Source of the DNA: Povalibacter uvarum
GTDB lineage: Bacteria > Pseudomonadota > Gammaproteobacteria > Steroidobacterales > Steroidobacteraceae
Direction of reading: 5' to 3'
Length of the DNA: 64,000 bases
NCBI RefSeq assembly: GCF_014202975.1
Contig: NZ_JACHHZ010000005.1
Coordinates: 604,286 to 668,285 of the forward strand
Part shown: positions 18,389 to 27,305 of the stretch, piece after piece
How positions within the stretch are numbered: position 1 is the stretch's first letter
Layout: each line of letters begins with the position of its first letter
Notes under the pieces: model-generated
What the model was told of the DNA's origin: nothing
Seen by the model: only the letters and a program-made list of their open reading frames with translations
The model's database searches: none
Translations under genes and position numbers: made by a program

Positions 18389-19093
18389 ATGAAGATCACA
18401 TTCCTCCCGGCGATCCTGACGCTGTGCCTGATTTCCGCATCACAGGTGTTCGCCGCGACGGACACCGAAATCGCACAAACCATCCGCTCGCGGCTCGACG
18501 CCTATCGCCAGGGCGATGCTGCCCGATGGGGCTCGTTCGTCGATGACGACTGCCTCTGTGCCGGCGAGACGAAGGCAGACATTCTCAAGGCGATCGCCAA
18601 CCGTCCGTCCACCGTCCGAAGCTGGTTCGGCGATCCGGGGGACATCCAGGTGCGTTTTCACGAAGGCGTCGCGGCGGTTCGTTACCGCATCACGGAATTC
18701 ACCGAAGTGAATGGGCACGTTCAGACACTCGAACAGCGCAGAATGGAAACGTATCTGCGTCGCGCGGACCGATGGATTCTCATTGCCGCTGCGGAGAATC
18801 TCATCCCCTCCGATCCTCAGCCCATTGCACTGCCGCGCCAGACGCTTGCAACATACGTGGGCAAGTATCAGTACGCGCCGGGCTCCATCGACGATGTGAC
18901 GCTGGAAGGTGATCGGCTCTTCGTCGAATCGACCGGCGAGGCGAAAGTCGAGATACTGGCCGAGAACCCGACGACGTTCTTCGCCCGCGGACGGGAGTGG
19001 CGTCTCGTGTTCCGGCCCGATCAGCGCGGCGCGGCGAAGCAGGTCGTGTTCCGGCAGCAGGGACAGGAGTTCGTTGGCGAGCGTGTTCCGTAG
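18389..19093 (+). CDS. Exported SnoaL-like/DUF4440 protein
   Basis: 234 residues with a signal peptide (MKITFLPAILTLCLISASQV, cleaved near VFAA). Residues about 25-140 form an NTF2-like/DUF4440 fold (IAQTIRSRLDAYRQGDAARW ... YLRRADRWILIAAAENLIP). The C-terminal 80 residues (YVGKYQYAPGSIDDVTLEGD ... RGREWRLVFRPD) look like the small beta domain often attached to periplasmic hydrolases (DUF3471-like). No catalytic residues can be assigned. Confidence 0.78.
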   Translation: MKITFLPAILTLCLISASQVFAATDTEIAQTIRSRLDAYRQGDAARWGSFVDDDCLCAGETKADILKAIANRPSTVRSWFGDPGDIQVRFHEGVAAVRYRITEFTEVNGHVQTLEQRRMETYLRRADRWILIAAAENLIPSDPQPIALPRQTLATYVGKYQYAPGSIDDVTLEGDRLFVESTGEAKVEILAENPTTFFARGREWRLVFRPDQRGAAKQVVFRQQGQEFVGERVP

Positions 19094-19103
19094 GCCCGCC
19101 ATC

Positions 19104-19173
19104 CGTCATTCCGGCGAAGCGGGCATCCATTCCAGTCGAAGACATGGATTCCCGCTTTCGCGGGAATGACGGG
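19104..19173. repeat. Palindromic repeat pair
   Basis: One degraded copy (CGTCATTCCGGCGAAGCGGG) and one perfect copy (ATTCCCGCTTTCGCGGGAAT) face each other, separated by ATCCATTCCAGTCGAAGACA-type spacer sequence. They lie between the SnoaL-like gene and the DUF1801 gene. Confidence 0.75.
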
Positions 19174-19201
19174 GCGTCGGGTCTTTTCAGAAGGATCTTT
19201 C

Positions 19202-19660
19202 ATGCAGAAGACACCCCCCGCAGCCAACCCGGACGCCTACGTCGAAGGCCTTTGCGGCTGGCAACAGGAATTCGTGATCGCGCTACGCCGTGCGGCTCGC
19301 TCGATCCCCGCGGAAGAAGTCGTGAAGTGGGGCCATCTCGTTTACCTGTCGAACGGGCCCGCGTTCCTCATCCGCGCTGAAGCTCATCGCGTCCTGTTCG
19401 GCTTCTGGCGCGGCCAGCGCTTGCTGGATATCGAGCCTCGTCTCAAACCCGGTGGCAAGTACGAGATGGCGACATTGGAGTTGCTGGAAGGCATGTCGGT
19501 GAGCGCGGCAACCGCACGGAAGCTCGTGAAGCAAGCTGTCGAACTGAACGAAACAGTCGGTGATCCGACACGCATCGCTCCGCGCCCGAAGAGAGCGAAG
19601 AAGGCAGCGAAAAAAACGCCGCCTCGGGTTTCGAAGAAGACCATCAGGAAACGACGCTGA
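19202..19660 (+). CDS. DUF1801 domain protein with Lys/Arg-rich tail
   Basis: 152 residues from ATG 19202 (AAGGA 7 bases upstream). The DUF1801 fold shows in RRAARSIPAEEVVKWGHLVYL, VLFGFWRGQRLLD and KYEMATLELLEGMSVSAATARKLVKQAVEL. The last 30 residues are strongly basic (RPKRAKKAAKKTPPRVSKKT). Family members related to YdhG and YjbR have no settled function. The basic tail suggests nucleic-acid or anionic-surface binding; that is inference. Confidence 0.82.
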   Translation: MQKTPPAANPDAYVEGLCGWQQEFVIALRRAARSIPAEEVVKWGHLVYLSNGPAFLIRAEAHRVLFGFWRGQRLLDIEPRLKPGGKYEMATLELLEGMSVSAATARKLVKQAVELNETVGDPTRIAPRPKRAKKAAKKTPPRVSKKTIRKRR

Positions 19661-19700
19661 CGAGATCGTCGCCGCGTCCGATATCAGGGGAACAACACGT

Positions 19701-20570
19701 ATGCATATCGCTGTGCTCGGAGCGAGCGGAGTCTATGGACGACATCTGTTGCCGCAGCTTGCCGCTGCGGGTCATCGAATCCGCTCGTTGGTCAGGAACC
19801 CGGCCGCGGCAACGGTCGCCGCGGCTTGTGGTGCCGAAGTCGTCGCAGCGGATATCTTCGACGAAGCATCGCTCCGCGCGGGAGTTGCGGGATGCGACGT
19901 TGTGATCAACCTGGCGACGAGTCTGCCGCGGCCGAATGCGCAGGGCGGCGACTTCGCGGCGAATGATCGGCTGCGTCGCGAAGGAACACCGTTGTTGATT
20001 CGTGCATGCCGTGATGCCGGCGTCGCCCGATTCGTTCAGCAAAGTATCGCGATGACGCACGGAGGTGGCGGCGATGCGTGGGCCGATGAAGAGACGTTTC
20101 ATCCCGTCGACGAGCAGAGCATTTCCGGCGCGGCCATTGCTGCCGTTCGTTCGATGGAAGCTGCAGTCGAATCCTGCGATCTCGACTGGCTGATCCTGCG
20201 CGGCGGGCTGTTCTATGGTCCGGGAACGGGATTCGACGACGATTGGTTCGCGCGGGCAGCAGCGGGAAAGTTGCGATTCCCTGGAGAAGGGCTCGACTAC
20301 GTGTCGCTCTCGCATATCGCTGACATGGCAGCTGCGACAGTGGCCGCGCTCGAACGTTGGCCGTCGCGTCTCGCATTGATCATTGCTGACGATCAACCAG
20401 CGCAGTGGCGCGACGTGTTCGCGTACGTGTGCTCAGTTGCCAGAACTGCTCCGCCATTGTCCGGCGGACGCCCCGGCTTTCCTTCCTTCCGCGTGCGCAA
20501 CGCCCGAGCCCGCGAGTTGCTGCACTGGCGTCCTCGATACACGGATTATCGAGCAGGCCTTGTTCGCTGA
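19701..20570 (+). CDS. NAD-dependent epimerase/dehydratase family protein (atypical SDR)
   Basis: 289 residues from ATG 19701 (GGGG upstream). The nucleotide-binding motif is GASGVYGRHLL at the N-terminus, followed by SLVRNPAA, CDVVINLATSLPRP, and a truncated active-site region around VQQSIAMTHGGGG, lacking a clear YxxxK. LILRGGLFYGPGTGFD is typical of extended/atypical SDRs such as NmrA-like or NAD(P)H-binding proteins. It could be a sugar-nucleotide epimerase relative or a redox sensor. Confidence 0.82.
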   Translation: MHIAVLGASGVYGRHLLPQLAAAGHRIRSLVRNPAAATVAAACGAEVVAADIFDEASLRAGVAGCDVVINLATSLPRPNAQGGDFAANDRLRREGTPLLIRACRDAGVARFVQQSIAMTHGGGGDAWADEETFHPVDEQSISGAAIAAVRSMEAAVESCDLDWLILRGGLFYGPGTGFDDDWFARAAAGKLRFPGEGLDYVSLSHIADMAAATVAALERWPSRLALIIADDQPAQWRDVFAYVCSVARTAPPLSGGRPGFPSFRVRNARARELLHWRPRYTDYRAGLVR

Positions 20571-20779
20571 GTCGTGCGATGACTGCGCAACGACTGAATT
20601 ATGGAAAGCACATTCGTCAGGAGTTGTCGTAGCCGGCCGGAACATTCATCCTGCGGCAGCGTTCTGCGGCGTGACTGTTCTCACGCTCTTCGGCTCAGGA
20701 TGGGCGTGGTGACATAACTCCTTTGAGGTCTGTCATTTCATCGTTTAGTTTGTGCAAAGCTCCCTGGTAGAGGTGCCGC

Positions 20780-21310
20780 ATGAAAGAGTCCGGGTACATC
20801 GACTTTACGGACACGTCCGAAACCGAAGTCGAACTGACTGCACAGGATTTGTTGAGCCTGCCGGTTGCCGCTGCTTCCGCCAAAGGATCGGAGCCTGTCG
20901 CGGCGAGTATTGCTGTGACCAAGGAGCAGCCAGCGGTCCGCGTGCAAGCTGAGAAAGCAAAGGCAGTGCCATCGCCCGCTCGCAAGCAAGGTTTCTCACT
21001 GCCGAAGATGGCGTGGGGCGTAGGGCTCGCTGTCGTCGGCGGCGTCGTTGTCGCTGCCAATCACATGTACTCCGCGCCGAAGCACATCGAACCGGCGCCG
21101 GTCATCGTGTCGACGATTCCGCAGGAACCTGATCCAGTGGTCGACGAGCGTCCGCCGACGCTGGTCACCAATCCGTTCGATCCCAGCGAAGTATTCGAGC
21201 TTGCACCCGACCTCTCGGAAGAGGAAGCGCGCATAGCGGTCGAGCAGTTGCTGCTCGAGCGCGCATCGCAGCGTCATGCGGGGATCGGCGGGATTCGATC
21301 GAGCCGTTGA
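20780..21310 (+). CDS. Hypothetical single-pass membrane protein
   Basis: 176 residues from ATG 20780 with AGAGG upstream. An acidic N-terminal segment (YIDFTDTSETEVELTAQDLL) is followed by an Ala/Val-rich linker. One transmembrane helix lies at about residues 77-96 (MAWGVGLAVVGGVVVAAN). A Pro-rich stretch and a C-terminal helix (SEEEARIAVEQLLLERASQ) follow. The likely topology is N-terminus in the cytoplasm and C-terminus in the periplasm. I do not recognise the family. The 209 bases upstream hold nothing I can name. Confidence 0.6.
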   Translation: MKESGYIDFTDTSETEVELTAQDLLSLPVAAASAKGSEPVAASIAVTKEQPAVRVQAEKAKAVPSPARKQGFSLPKMAWGVGLAVVGGVVVAANHMYSAPKHIEPAPVIVSTIPQEPDPVVDERPPTLVTNPFDPSEVFELAPDLSEEEARIAVEQLLLERASQRHAGIGGIRSSR

Positions 21311-21335
21311 ACGCTGAGCAGAGTTTCAGAGCGGA

Positions 21336-21438
21336 ATTTCACACGGAGCTCACGGAGTACACGGAGATCGAAAAGATCGGACGACTTCCTTCCGGCCTTT
21401 GTAGCTCCGTGTTCTCCGTGAACTCCGTGTGAAATCTT
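21336..21438. repeat. Inverted ACGGAG-type palindromic element
   Basis: TTTCACACGGAGCTCACGGA, GTACACGGAG on the left arm and CTCCGTGTTCTCCGTGAACT, CCGTGTGAAA on the right arm form a long imperfect hairpin about 100 bases long between two genes that converge. It is related in layout to the ACGGGG element at 5567-5671. Confidence 0.75.
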
Positions 21439-21445
21439 TTCCTCT

Positions 21446-22702
21446 TTACTCACGCCCGCCCAGCTTCCGAGACGCCGGCTTCGACCCCGGCAGAATCACG
21501 ATTGCATCATAGCCATGCAGCAGGCACTGCAGTTCCCACTGCTGGGCCGCTTCCACCTGTTGGCGAAATAGCCGCTGATACGGCCGCAGCGCACGCAGAT
21601 CGATGACGACCGGATTCTGTGGAGCATTCATGGGCAGCAGCGGCCGCATCCACGCCGGGTAGTCGTCGTAGGACGCATATCCCTCACCGAGCATGATGAC
21701 GAAGAGTCCGTAGGCGTCCATGTCGTTCACGATCGCGAGCTCGTGAGCGAGATTGCCGATGGGAAAGGCTTGCGTCGGATTCTTGCCGCGATAGAGATGA
21801 TTCGCGCCGAACTTGAACAAGGCTTTCGGTAACTTTCCGTCTTTCGCGATAGCGCGATATCGCGTGAGGAAATGCTTCTTCAGCACCTCTTCGCGGACGG
21901 TGTTGTTGTAGAGGCCGACGAACTCGCCGGCTTCGGCGCGACGGTAGTAGCCGAAGATCTCCGACGACTTCGCCAGGTTCGACAACAGATAGTCAGCGCG
22001 CGATCCTGGCGTCGCTGCGAACGCCTGGCGTAGTGAGTCGACCGCTGCAGGCGTACGCGCATCGATCAGCCAGTGCACGCTGTAGGTGGGACCCGTATCG
22101 ACTGCTTTGGCGGCAGCGAGCGTTCGCTTCGCTTCGTCGCGTGCAGCGTCGTTGGGTGCGAGTGCGACGAGTTCCTCCAGGTATCGGACAGCGCCCGTCG
22201 TCTGCTCGACGCCCCAGATGGCATCAGGACCCTGCTCGATCGATCCGGCGACAGCCAGGAAGGTCAGGTCTTCGTCGCTGTCGAACTCGAACAGTCCCGG
22301 GTTTCGCCGTGCGTGCAATGCCAGCCGCTCCGCATCGCCCCGACGGGGTGGCTGCAGTGCCTCATCGATCGCGACCGGATCCTGTTCGACTACGACATGC
22401 CGAAAGCCGTGCCGGTCGTGAAGCATCCTGTAGAGCGCGGCAGAGAAGATCGGGATGGCATGATCCATATGCTCTTCGCCCAGCAGTACGAACTGACTTC
22501 GCGCCGTCTGCGCACGAAGGAACTCCGCTCCGGAGCCTTCGAGCGTCGTGCTCGTATAGGAGAAGGGATGGCTGTTCCGCGAAACCAGCGTTGACGGATC
22601 GGGTGGCGTTGCCGTTTGAGCCGCAGTCGTTTGAGCCGGCGCCCACTGAGCGAGCGCGGCGAATGCGCAAAGCAGTGCCATCGGGCGGAAAGCACGAGTC
22701 AT
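21446..22702 (-). CDS. Exported ChaN/TIKI-superfamily-like protein
   Basis: 418 residues with a signal peptide (LLCAFAALAQWAPAQ). FVLLGEEHMDHAIPIF (a GExH motif) near residue 75, HVVVEQDP and, later, LFKFGANHLYRGKNP (a second conserved His) are the spaced motifs of the EreA/ChaN/TIKI-type hydrolase superfamily, which includes erythromycin esterase and haem-binding ChaN. No closer family can be named. It is probably a periplasmic metal-dependent hydrolase or a binding protein. Confidence 0.6.
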   Translation of the reverse strand: MTRAFRPMALLCAFAALAQWAPAQTTAAQTATPPDPSTLVSRNSHPFSYTSTTLEGSGAEFLRAQTARSQFVLLGEEHMDHAIPIFSAALYRMLHDRHGFRHVVVEQDPVAIDEALQPPRRGDAERLALHARRNPGLFEFDSDEDLTFLAVAGSIEQGPDAIWGVEQTTGAVRYLEELVALAPNDAARDEAKRTLAAAKAVDTGPTYSVHWLIDARTPAAVDSLRQAFAATPGSRADYLLSNLAKSSEIFGYYRRAEAGEFVGLYNNTVREEVLKKHFLTRYRAIAKDGKLPKALFKFGANHLYRGKNPTQAFPIGNLAHELAIVNDMDAYGLFVIMLGEGYASYDDYPAWMRPLLPMNAPQNPVVIDLRALRPYQRLFRQQVEAAQQWELQCLLHGYDAIVILPGSKPASRKLGGRE

Positions 22703-22854
22703 CGGGTTCTTCCTCTCTCTTTGCAGGTGGGCTTCAGACGCAGGCGGAATCCCGAGGGTTGCAGTGGGCCCGTCCGTCTGGCTCCGGGCCTGACCTGCCC
22801 GTCAAACACTGTTACATTCAAACGCTCGTTGCTTCATGTCCGCGTAGGTCATCC

Positions 22855-24588
22855 ATGAAATTGCGCCTGTCGTTCCTGGTCTTCATCTTTTCCCTGACCA
22901 CAGTCCAGATTGCTGCCGGCGCGGGCATGCGCCCCGAGCGCGCGGAAAAGGGCATGGTCGTGAGCGTTCACGGGCTGGCATCGGAGGCCGGTGTCGAGAT
23001 GATGAAGGCGGGCGGGAACGCTATCGACGCGGCGGTCGCGACAGGCTTCGCGCTCGCAGTCGTGCATCCGACCGCGGGCAACATCGGCGGCGGCGGCTTC
23101 ATGCTCGTTCGCCTGAACGACGGCACCACGAACTTCATCGACTATCGCGAGAAGGCGCCGGGCAAGGCGAGCGAGAAGATGTATCAGGACGCGCAGGGCA
23201 ACATCGTCCCGAATCTGAGCCGCGTCGGTTACAAAGCGGTCGGGGTCCCGGGATCGGTGAAGGGTCTCGTGCACGCACAGAAGCGTTACGGAAAGCTGAC
23301 GCTTGCACAGGTCATGGCGCCGGCGATTCGCCTCGCGCGCGATGGGTTCACGCTGGACTACGGCGACGCGCGTTCGCTGACCGAAGACAAAGGCCTCGCG
23401 CAGTTCGCCGACTCGAAGCGCATCTTCCAGAACGGCGGCAAGGGCTGGAAGCAGGGCGATGTGTTCAAGCAGCCGGAGCTTGCACGCACGCTCGAACGCA
23501 TCGTTTCGTCACCCGACGATTTCTACACCGGCAAGATGGCGCGCGAGTTCGCCGAATTCATGCAGGCCGGTGGCGGATTGATCACGGCCCAGGATCTCGC
23601 GAACTACGACGTGAAGGATCGCAAGCCCGTCACCGGCACGTATCGCGGCCTCGATGTCATCAGCGCACCGCCGCCGTCCTCTGGCGGCATCGCGTTGATC
23701 GAGACGCTGAACATTCTCGAAGGCTTCGATCTCGCGAAGGCTGGCTTCGGCTCCGCTGAATCGATTCACCTGATCACTGAAGCGTATCGTCGTGCGTTCT
23801 ACGACCGCGCGCAGTTCCTCGGCGACCCGGAATTCAGCGAACTGCCTGTCATGGAACTCGCCGACAAGAAGTACGCCGTCGAATGGCGCCAGTCGGTCGA
23901 TCCCGCGCACGCCTCCCCTTCGCAGAAGATCGTGCGGCCCAAGACTTCCACGAAGCTCGAACGCTATGTGAAGGAACATCCGGTGTTCGTGCCCGGCTTC
24001 GAGCCGACGCAGACGACTCACTATTCAGTCGTCGACGCCGAAGGCAACGCGGTCGCGGTGACGACGACGTTGAATGGCGGCTACGGTTCCAAAGTCACCG
24101 CCGGCTCGCTCGGCTTCCTGCTGAACAACGAGATGGATGATTTCTCGTCGAAGCCCGGCGCGCCGAACATGTTCGGCCTGATCCAGGGCCAGGAAAACGC
24201 GATCGGTCCGAACAAGCGCCCACTCTCCGCCATGACGCCGACTATCGTGCTCAAGGACGGCAAGCTCTGGCTGGTGCTGGGTTCACCGGGCGGCCCGACG
24301 ATCATCACGACGGTCACGAACATCCTCGTCGGCGTCGCGGACTTCGGTCTCGACATCCAGCAGGCGGTGAATGCGCCGCGGTTCCATCATCAGTGGGTGC
24401 CCGATCGCATCATGCTCGAGCGTAACCGGTTCTCGCCCGACACGATCAAACTGCTCGAAGGCCGCGGTCACGCCATCAGTTTCGGCGGCGTCGGCGACGG
24501 CGAGTGCATCCAGATCGATCTCGCGACCGGCATGCGGCTCGGCGCGAGCGACGGTCGCAACGAGTCGGGGAAGGCCGTCGGGTATTGA
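22855..24588 (+). CDS. ggt: Gamma-glutamyltransferase
   Basis: 577 residues from ATG 22855; the frame is open 274 codons upstream, but that part is antisense to the neighbour and has no family similarity. A signal peptide (MKLRLSFLVFIFSLTTVQIA) directs it to the periplasm. The self-processing site is intact: TTHYSVVDAEGNAVAVTTTL, with the nucleophile Thr387 as the first residue of the small subunit. GSPGGPTI is the conserved oxyanion/substrate loop; GNIGGGGFM and PPPSSGGIAL are also conserved. It transfers or hydrolyses the gamma-glutamyl group of glutathione and related peptides. Confidence 0.95.
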   Translation: MKLRLSFLVFIFSLTTVQIAAGAGMRPERAEKGMVVSVHGLASEAGVEMMKAGGNAIDAAVATGFALAVVHPTAGNIGGGGFMLVRLNDGTTNFIDYREKAPGKASEKMYQDAQGNIVPNLSRVGYKAVGVPGSVKGLVHAQKRYGKLTLAQVMAPAIRLARDGFTLDYGDARSLTEDKGLAQFADSKRIFQNGGKGWKQGDVFKQPELARTLERIVSSPDDFYTGKMAREFAEFMQAGGGLITAQDLANYDVKDRKPVTGTYRGLDVISAPPPSSGGIALIETLNILEGFDLAKAGFGSAESIHLITEAYRRAFYDRAQFLGDPEFSELPVMELADKKYAVEWRQSVDPAHASPSQKIVRPKTSTKLERYVKEHPVFVPGFEPTQTTHYSVVDAEGNAVAVTTTLNGGYGSKVTAGSLGFLLNNEMDDFSSKPGAPNMFGLIQGQENAIGPNKRPLSAMTPTIVLKDGKLWLVLGSPGGPTIITTVTNILVGVADFGLDIQQAVNAPRFHHQWVPDRIMLERNRFSPDTIKLLEGRGHAISFGGVGDGECIQIDLATGMRLGASDGRNESGKAVGY

Positions 24589-24600
24589 GGTCCGGAGAAG

Positions 24601-24650
24601 AGAAGAGCCGGACTTTCCGCGGGGACACGGGGATACACGGGGACTGAAGA
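24601..24650. repeat. Half of an ACGGGG-type repeat element
   Basis: CCGCGGGGACACGGGGATAC followed by ACGGGGACTGAAGATC resembles one arm of the element at 5567-5671. The complementary arm is missing, so this is a truncated or single-arm copy between ggt and the converging membrane-protein gene. Confidence 0.6.
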
Positions 24651-24671
24651 TCGTTGATCCCAGTCCGCTCT

Positions 24672-25004
24672 TTACACAGTTGCAGAGAAGTCCAGCACGG
24701 CACCCAGCGTGCCGAGCGCGAAGACGAATACCGTCACGGCATCGCCGATCAGATCCACGATGTCGAGCGCCTGCGTCGCGACGTCGTGGTCCGCGTTGTG
24801 TCGCTTGATGAGTTGTCGTGCAATCAGCAGCACGAGCTGCACCGCGACGCCCACGAAGAACAGCAGTCGCGCGGATGCGAATCCGCCCAATCCCTCGGCT
24901 GCTTGGTGAAGCGGTGAACGGGAGAGCAGCCATGAAAGGCCAGCGACGCCGTATGTAATCAGCGCCGTGCGGACCAGGCCGGAATTGCGGCGGGTGGAGA
25001 ACAC
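24672..25004 (-). CDS. Small hypothetical membrane protein
   Basis: 110 residues with three likely membrane segments: TALITYGVAGLSWLLS (about 13-28), SARLLFFVGVAVQLVLLIAR (about 44-63) and IGDAVTVFVFALGTLGAVL (about 86-104). The connecting loop is charged (IKRHNADHDVATQALDIVD). I do not recognise a characterised family. It converges on ggt. Confidence 0.6.
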   Translation of the reverse strand: MFSTRRNSGLVRTALITYGVAGLSWLLSRSPLHQAAEGLGGFASARLLFFVGVAVQLVLLIARQLIKRHNADHDVATQALDIVDLIGDAVTVFVFALGTLGAVLDFSATV

Positions 25005-25108
25005 GGGGTTTTCCTTGTCTGCTGGTCCAAGCCTCTCACGATCACGGACGCGACGATGCGCTACCGCGCACGGAATGAGCCTGTCCCCATTGACAGTAGT
25101 CTCCAGAA

Positions 25109-25129
25109 TACTGGATATTTAATCCAGTA
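25109..25129. promoter_or_regulatory. Palindromic operator overlapping the start of the XRE-cupin gene
   Basis: Perfect inverted repeat TACTGGAT-N5-ATCCAGTA, whose last base is the A of the ATG at 25129. A second overlapping inverted repeat, CCAGAATACTGG, is at 25103-25114. Its position over the start codon of a helix-turn-helix regulator suggests autorepression (inference). Confidence 0.65.
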
Positions 25130-25734
25130 TGAAAGAAGAGCCCGGCAGCGCTGAACCGGATATCAACACCCGTATAGCCACGCGCGTTCGGGCTTTGCGT
25201 GCCGAGAGCGGACTGAGCCTCGACGCGCTCGCGGAGAAGTGCGCGGTGAGCCGGTCGATGCTCTCGCTGATCGAGCGGGGCGAAAGCAGTGCAACGGCAG
25301 TCGTGCTCGAAAAAATTGCGACTGGGCTTGGTGTTCCACTCGCCAGTCTGTTCGAAGATGCCAGCGCTCCGCTCAATCCGCTGTCGCGCCGCGAAGGGCG
25401 CACCTCGTGGCGTGATCCGCAGTCGGGCTACGTTCGCTGCAACATTTCGCCGCTCAACTATCCGTCGCCCATCCAGATCGTCGAAGTCATGCTGCCCGCG
25501 GGTGCGCATGTGGCGTATGAGACCGGCGTGCGCGATGCCCCGTTCGAGCAGCAAGTCTGGGTGCAGGAGGGCCGTATCGAGCTGACGCTGGGTGAGGTCA
25601 CTCATCGACTGGAGGAAGGCGATTGCCTCGCGATGCAGATCAACCAGTCGACCGCCTTTCGCAATCGCACGCGCAAGCCGGCGCGCTACATCGTGGTGCT
25701 GGCCACGGACCGTGGTCGCACGAGCAGGAGATGA
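25129..25734 (+). CDS. XRE-family transcriptional regulator with C-terminal cupin domain
   Basis: 201 residues. The helix-turn-helix is at about 16-70 (RVRALRAESGLSLDALAEKC, then SRSMLSLIERGESS and LEKIATGLGV). A cupin_2 sensor domain is at about 105-190 (PIQIVEVMLPAGAHVAYETG ... VWVQEGRIELTLGEVTHRLE). This architecture is common in regulators of amino-acid, polyamine or small-metabolite genes. The start codon lies in a palindrome and no good ribosome-binding site precedes it, so the mRNA may be leaderless or poorly translated. It overlaps the downstream GNAT frame (ATGA at 25731). Confidence 0.88.
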   Translation: MKEEPGSAEPDINTRIATRVRALRAESGLSLDALAEKCAVSRSMLSLIERGESSATAVVLEKIATGLGVPLASLFEDASAPLNPLSRREGRTSWRDPQSGYVRCNISPLNYPSPIQIVEVMLPAGAHVAYETGVRDAPFEQQVWVQEGRIELTLGEVTHRLEEGDCLAMQINQSTAFRNRTRKPARYIVVLATDRGRTSRR

Positions 25735-25739
25735 GTTGC

Positions 25740-26405
25740 ATGTCGACCGATATCGTCGTTCGTCGCCTCGACGCGATCGCCGAGCGGGAAATCCGTGAGC
25801 TGAGCGACGTACTGATCGATTGCGTCGAAGGCGGCGCGTCCGTGAGTTTCATGTGGCCGATGTCGCGCGACAAGGCAGAGAGGTTCTGGCGACAGTCGCA
25901 GGCGAGCGCGGCGAAAGGCGAGCGTGCGATCTTCGCGGCACAGGAGGCTGATGGTTCGATCATCGGCACGGTACAGGTTGTCTGGGCGCAGGCCGAGAAT
26001 CAGCCGCATCGCGCTGACATCGCGAAGATGCTCGTTCATCATCGCGGCCGCAGGCGCGGCGTGGGTGCGGCCCTGCTGATCGCGGCCGAACGATATGCGC
26101 TGGAGCAGGGCAAGACTCTGCTCGTACTCGATACAGCAAGCAGCGATGCCGAGCGGCTCTATGAGCGTCAAGGGTGGCAGCGGTGCGGAACGATCCCTGA
26201 CTATGCGCTGATGCCCGACGGAACGCCCTGCGCGACGGTTGTGTTCTTCAAGTCGCTTTCCGCTGTCGCGGGTGGACGGGATGCCTTCGGCATGACGTCC
26301 GACGAAAGCCGGACCCACGACAAGAGCCTTCGGACTGAGCGATCTCACGCCTCCGCCGATGCCAGCCACATCCCCACCAGCGCGAGCGCGCCGCCCGCAA
26401 TCTGA
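25740..26405 (+). CDS. GNAT family N-acetyltransferase coupled to the XRE-cupin gene
   Basis: 221 residues from ATG 25740 (AGGAG 9 bases upstream); another in-frame ATG at 25731 overlaps the regulator's stop. GNAT motifs: IIGTVQVVWAQ, KMLVHHRGRRRGVGAALLIA (acetyl-CoA loop RGRRRGVG) and LLVLDTASSDAERLYERQGW. The acetyltransferase domain ends near residue 175. The last about 45 residues (DAFGMTSDESRTHDKSLRTE onwards) are low-complexity and partly antisense to the converging EamA gene (61-base overlap), so they may be a recent extension. The regulator probably controls this enzyme. Confidence 0.83.
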   Translation: MSTDIVVRRLDAIAEREIRELSDVLIDCVEGGASVSFMWPMSRDKAERFWRQSQASAAKGERAIFAAQEADGSIIGTVQVVWAQAENQPHRADIAKMLVHHRGRRRGVGAALLIAAERYALEQGKTLLVLDTASSDAERLYERQGWQRCGTIPDYALMPDGTPCATVVFFKSLSAVAGGRDAFGMTSDESRTHDKSLRTERSHASADASHIPTSASAPPAI

Positions 26406-27226
26406 CCTCCGTGCAGCGTTTCGCCGAAGAACAGCACGGCGATGAGCACTCCGACGATCGGATCGAGATTCGTATAGACCCCCACGAGACTCGCATCGAG
26501 TTCGCGCAGGACGAACGCATAAACGATGTACGCGAGGGCAGACGCCACTACGCCGAGGAACAACACGCTGCTCCAGGCGGACAGCGATGGATTCGACCAG
26601 CCGTGCTCCGCGATCTCGATGGCGGCTGGCGGCAGCAGCATCAACGTACCGAGAGTCGACACGATCGCAATCGTCACGATGGGATCTGCATTGGCCAATC
26701 GTTTGGCAATGACCGTGTACGTGGTCCACACCGCTACCGCGCCCAGCATCCAGAGTGCACCCGGGAGCGGTTGCGGAGACGCTGCATCCGGCGTCCCGGT
26801 CAGGATGAGCAGAGCGACGCCGATGACTGAGAGCGCGATGCCCGCGACGCGTCGCCGCGTCGGGCGTTCATGAAGGAAAACCACTGCTGCGATCGCAATC
26901 GCCGCCGGTAGCGCGGCATAGATCAGAGCGCCCTGCGAGGCCGATCCGTAGACGAGCGCGTAGGTGAATGTGATCGCGAAACCGGTGATGCCGGTCAGCG
27001 CAAGCAGGCTCAGCGCGCTCCACGGAACGGGCCGCGGCAGTCGCTGCAATCCTCCACGCGAGAGCGCGATCGGAATCAGCACGAGTGATGCAATCAGGAA
27101 CCGCAGCGCTGCCAGCGTCAGCGGTGGAAGATCGCGCGCTGCTGCTTTCGTAACGACGAACGTGCTGCCCCAGACGGACATGAGCACGATGACGGCGACG
27201 ATGGCGAGGGAGCGACGCGACTGCAT
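26345..27226 (-). CDS. EamA/DMT family transporter
   Basis: 293 residues with about ten hydrophobic helices in two EamA halves (SVWGSTFVVTKAAARDLPPL begins the first; GALWMLGAVAVWTTYTVIAK the second). LIYAALPAAIAIAAVVFLHE and NLDPIVGVLIAVLFFGETL are the conserved fifth and tenth helix regions. Drug/metabolite transporters of this type export amino acids, nucleosides or toxic small molecules. Its 3' end overlaps the GNAT gene on the other strand. Confidence 0.92.
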   Translation of the reverse strand: MQSRRSLAIVAVIVLMSVWGSTFVVTKAAARDLPPLTLAALRFLIASLVLIPIALSRGGLQRLPRPVPWSALSLLALTGITGFAITFTYALVYGSASQGALIYAALPAAIAIAAVVFLHERPTRRRVAGIALSVIGVALLILTGTPDAASPQPLPGALWMLGAVAVWTTYTVIAKRLANADPIVTIAIVSTLGTLMLLPPAAIEIAEHGWSNPSLSAWSSVLFLGVVASALAYIVYAFVLRELDASLVGVYTNLDPIVGVLIAVLFFGETLHGGQIAGGALALVGMWLASAEA

Positions 27227-27305
27227 GAAGACCGGTTCTCTCGGGGCGGGGCCGAGAGACTAGCGTGACTTCATCGCAATGCGAAGCGCCCTCGCCAGTA
27301 TCTCT

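Noticed and set aside
22033..22854. Long in-frame extension upstream of the gamma-glutamyltransferase
   Set aside because: It is antisense to the ChaN-like gene and non-homologous; the signal peptide starts at 22855.
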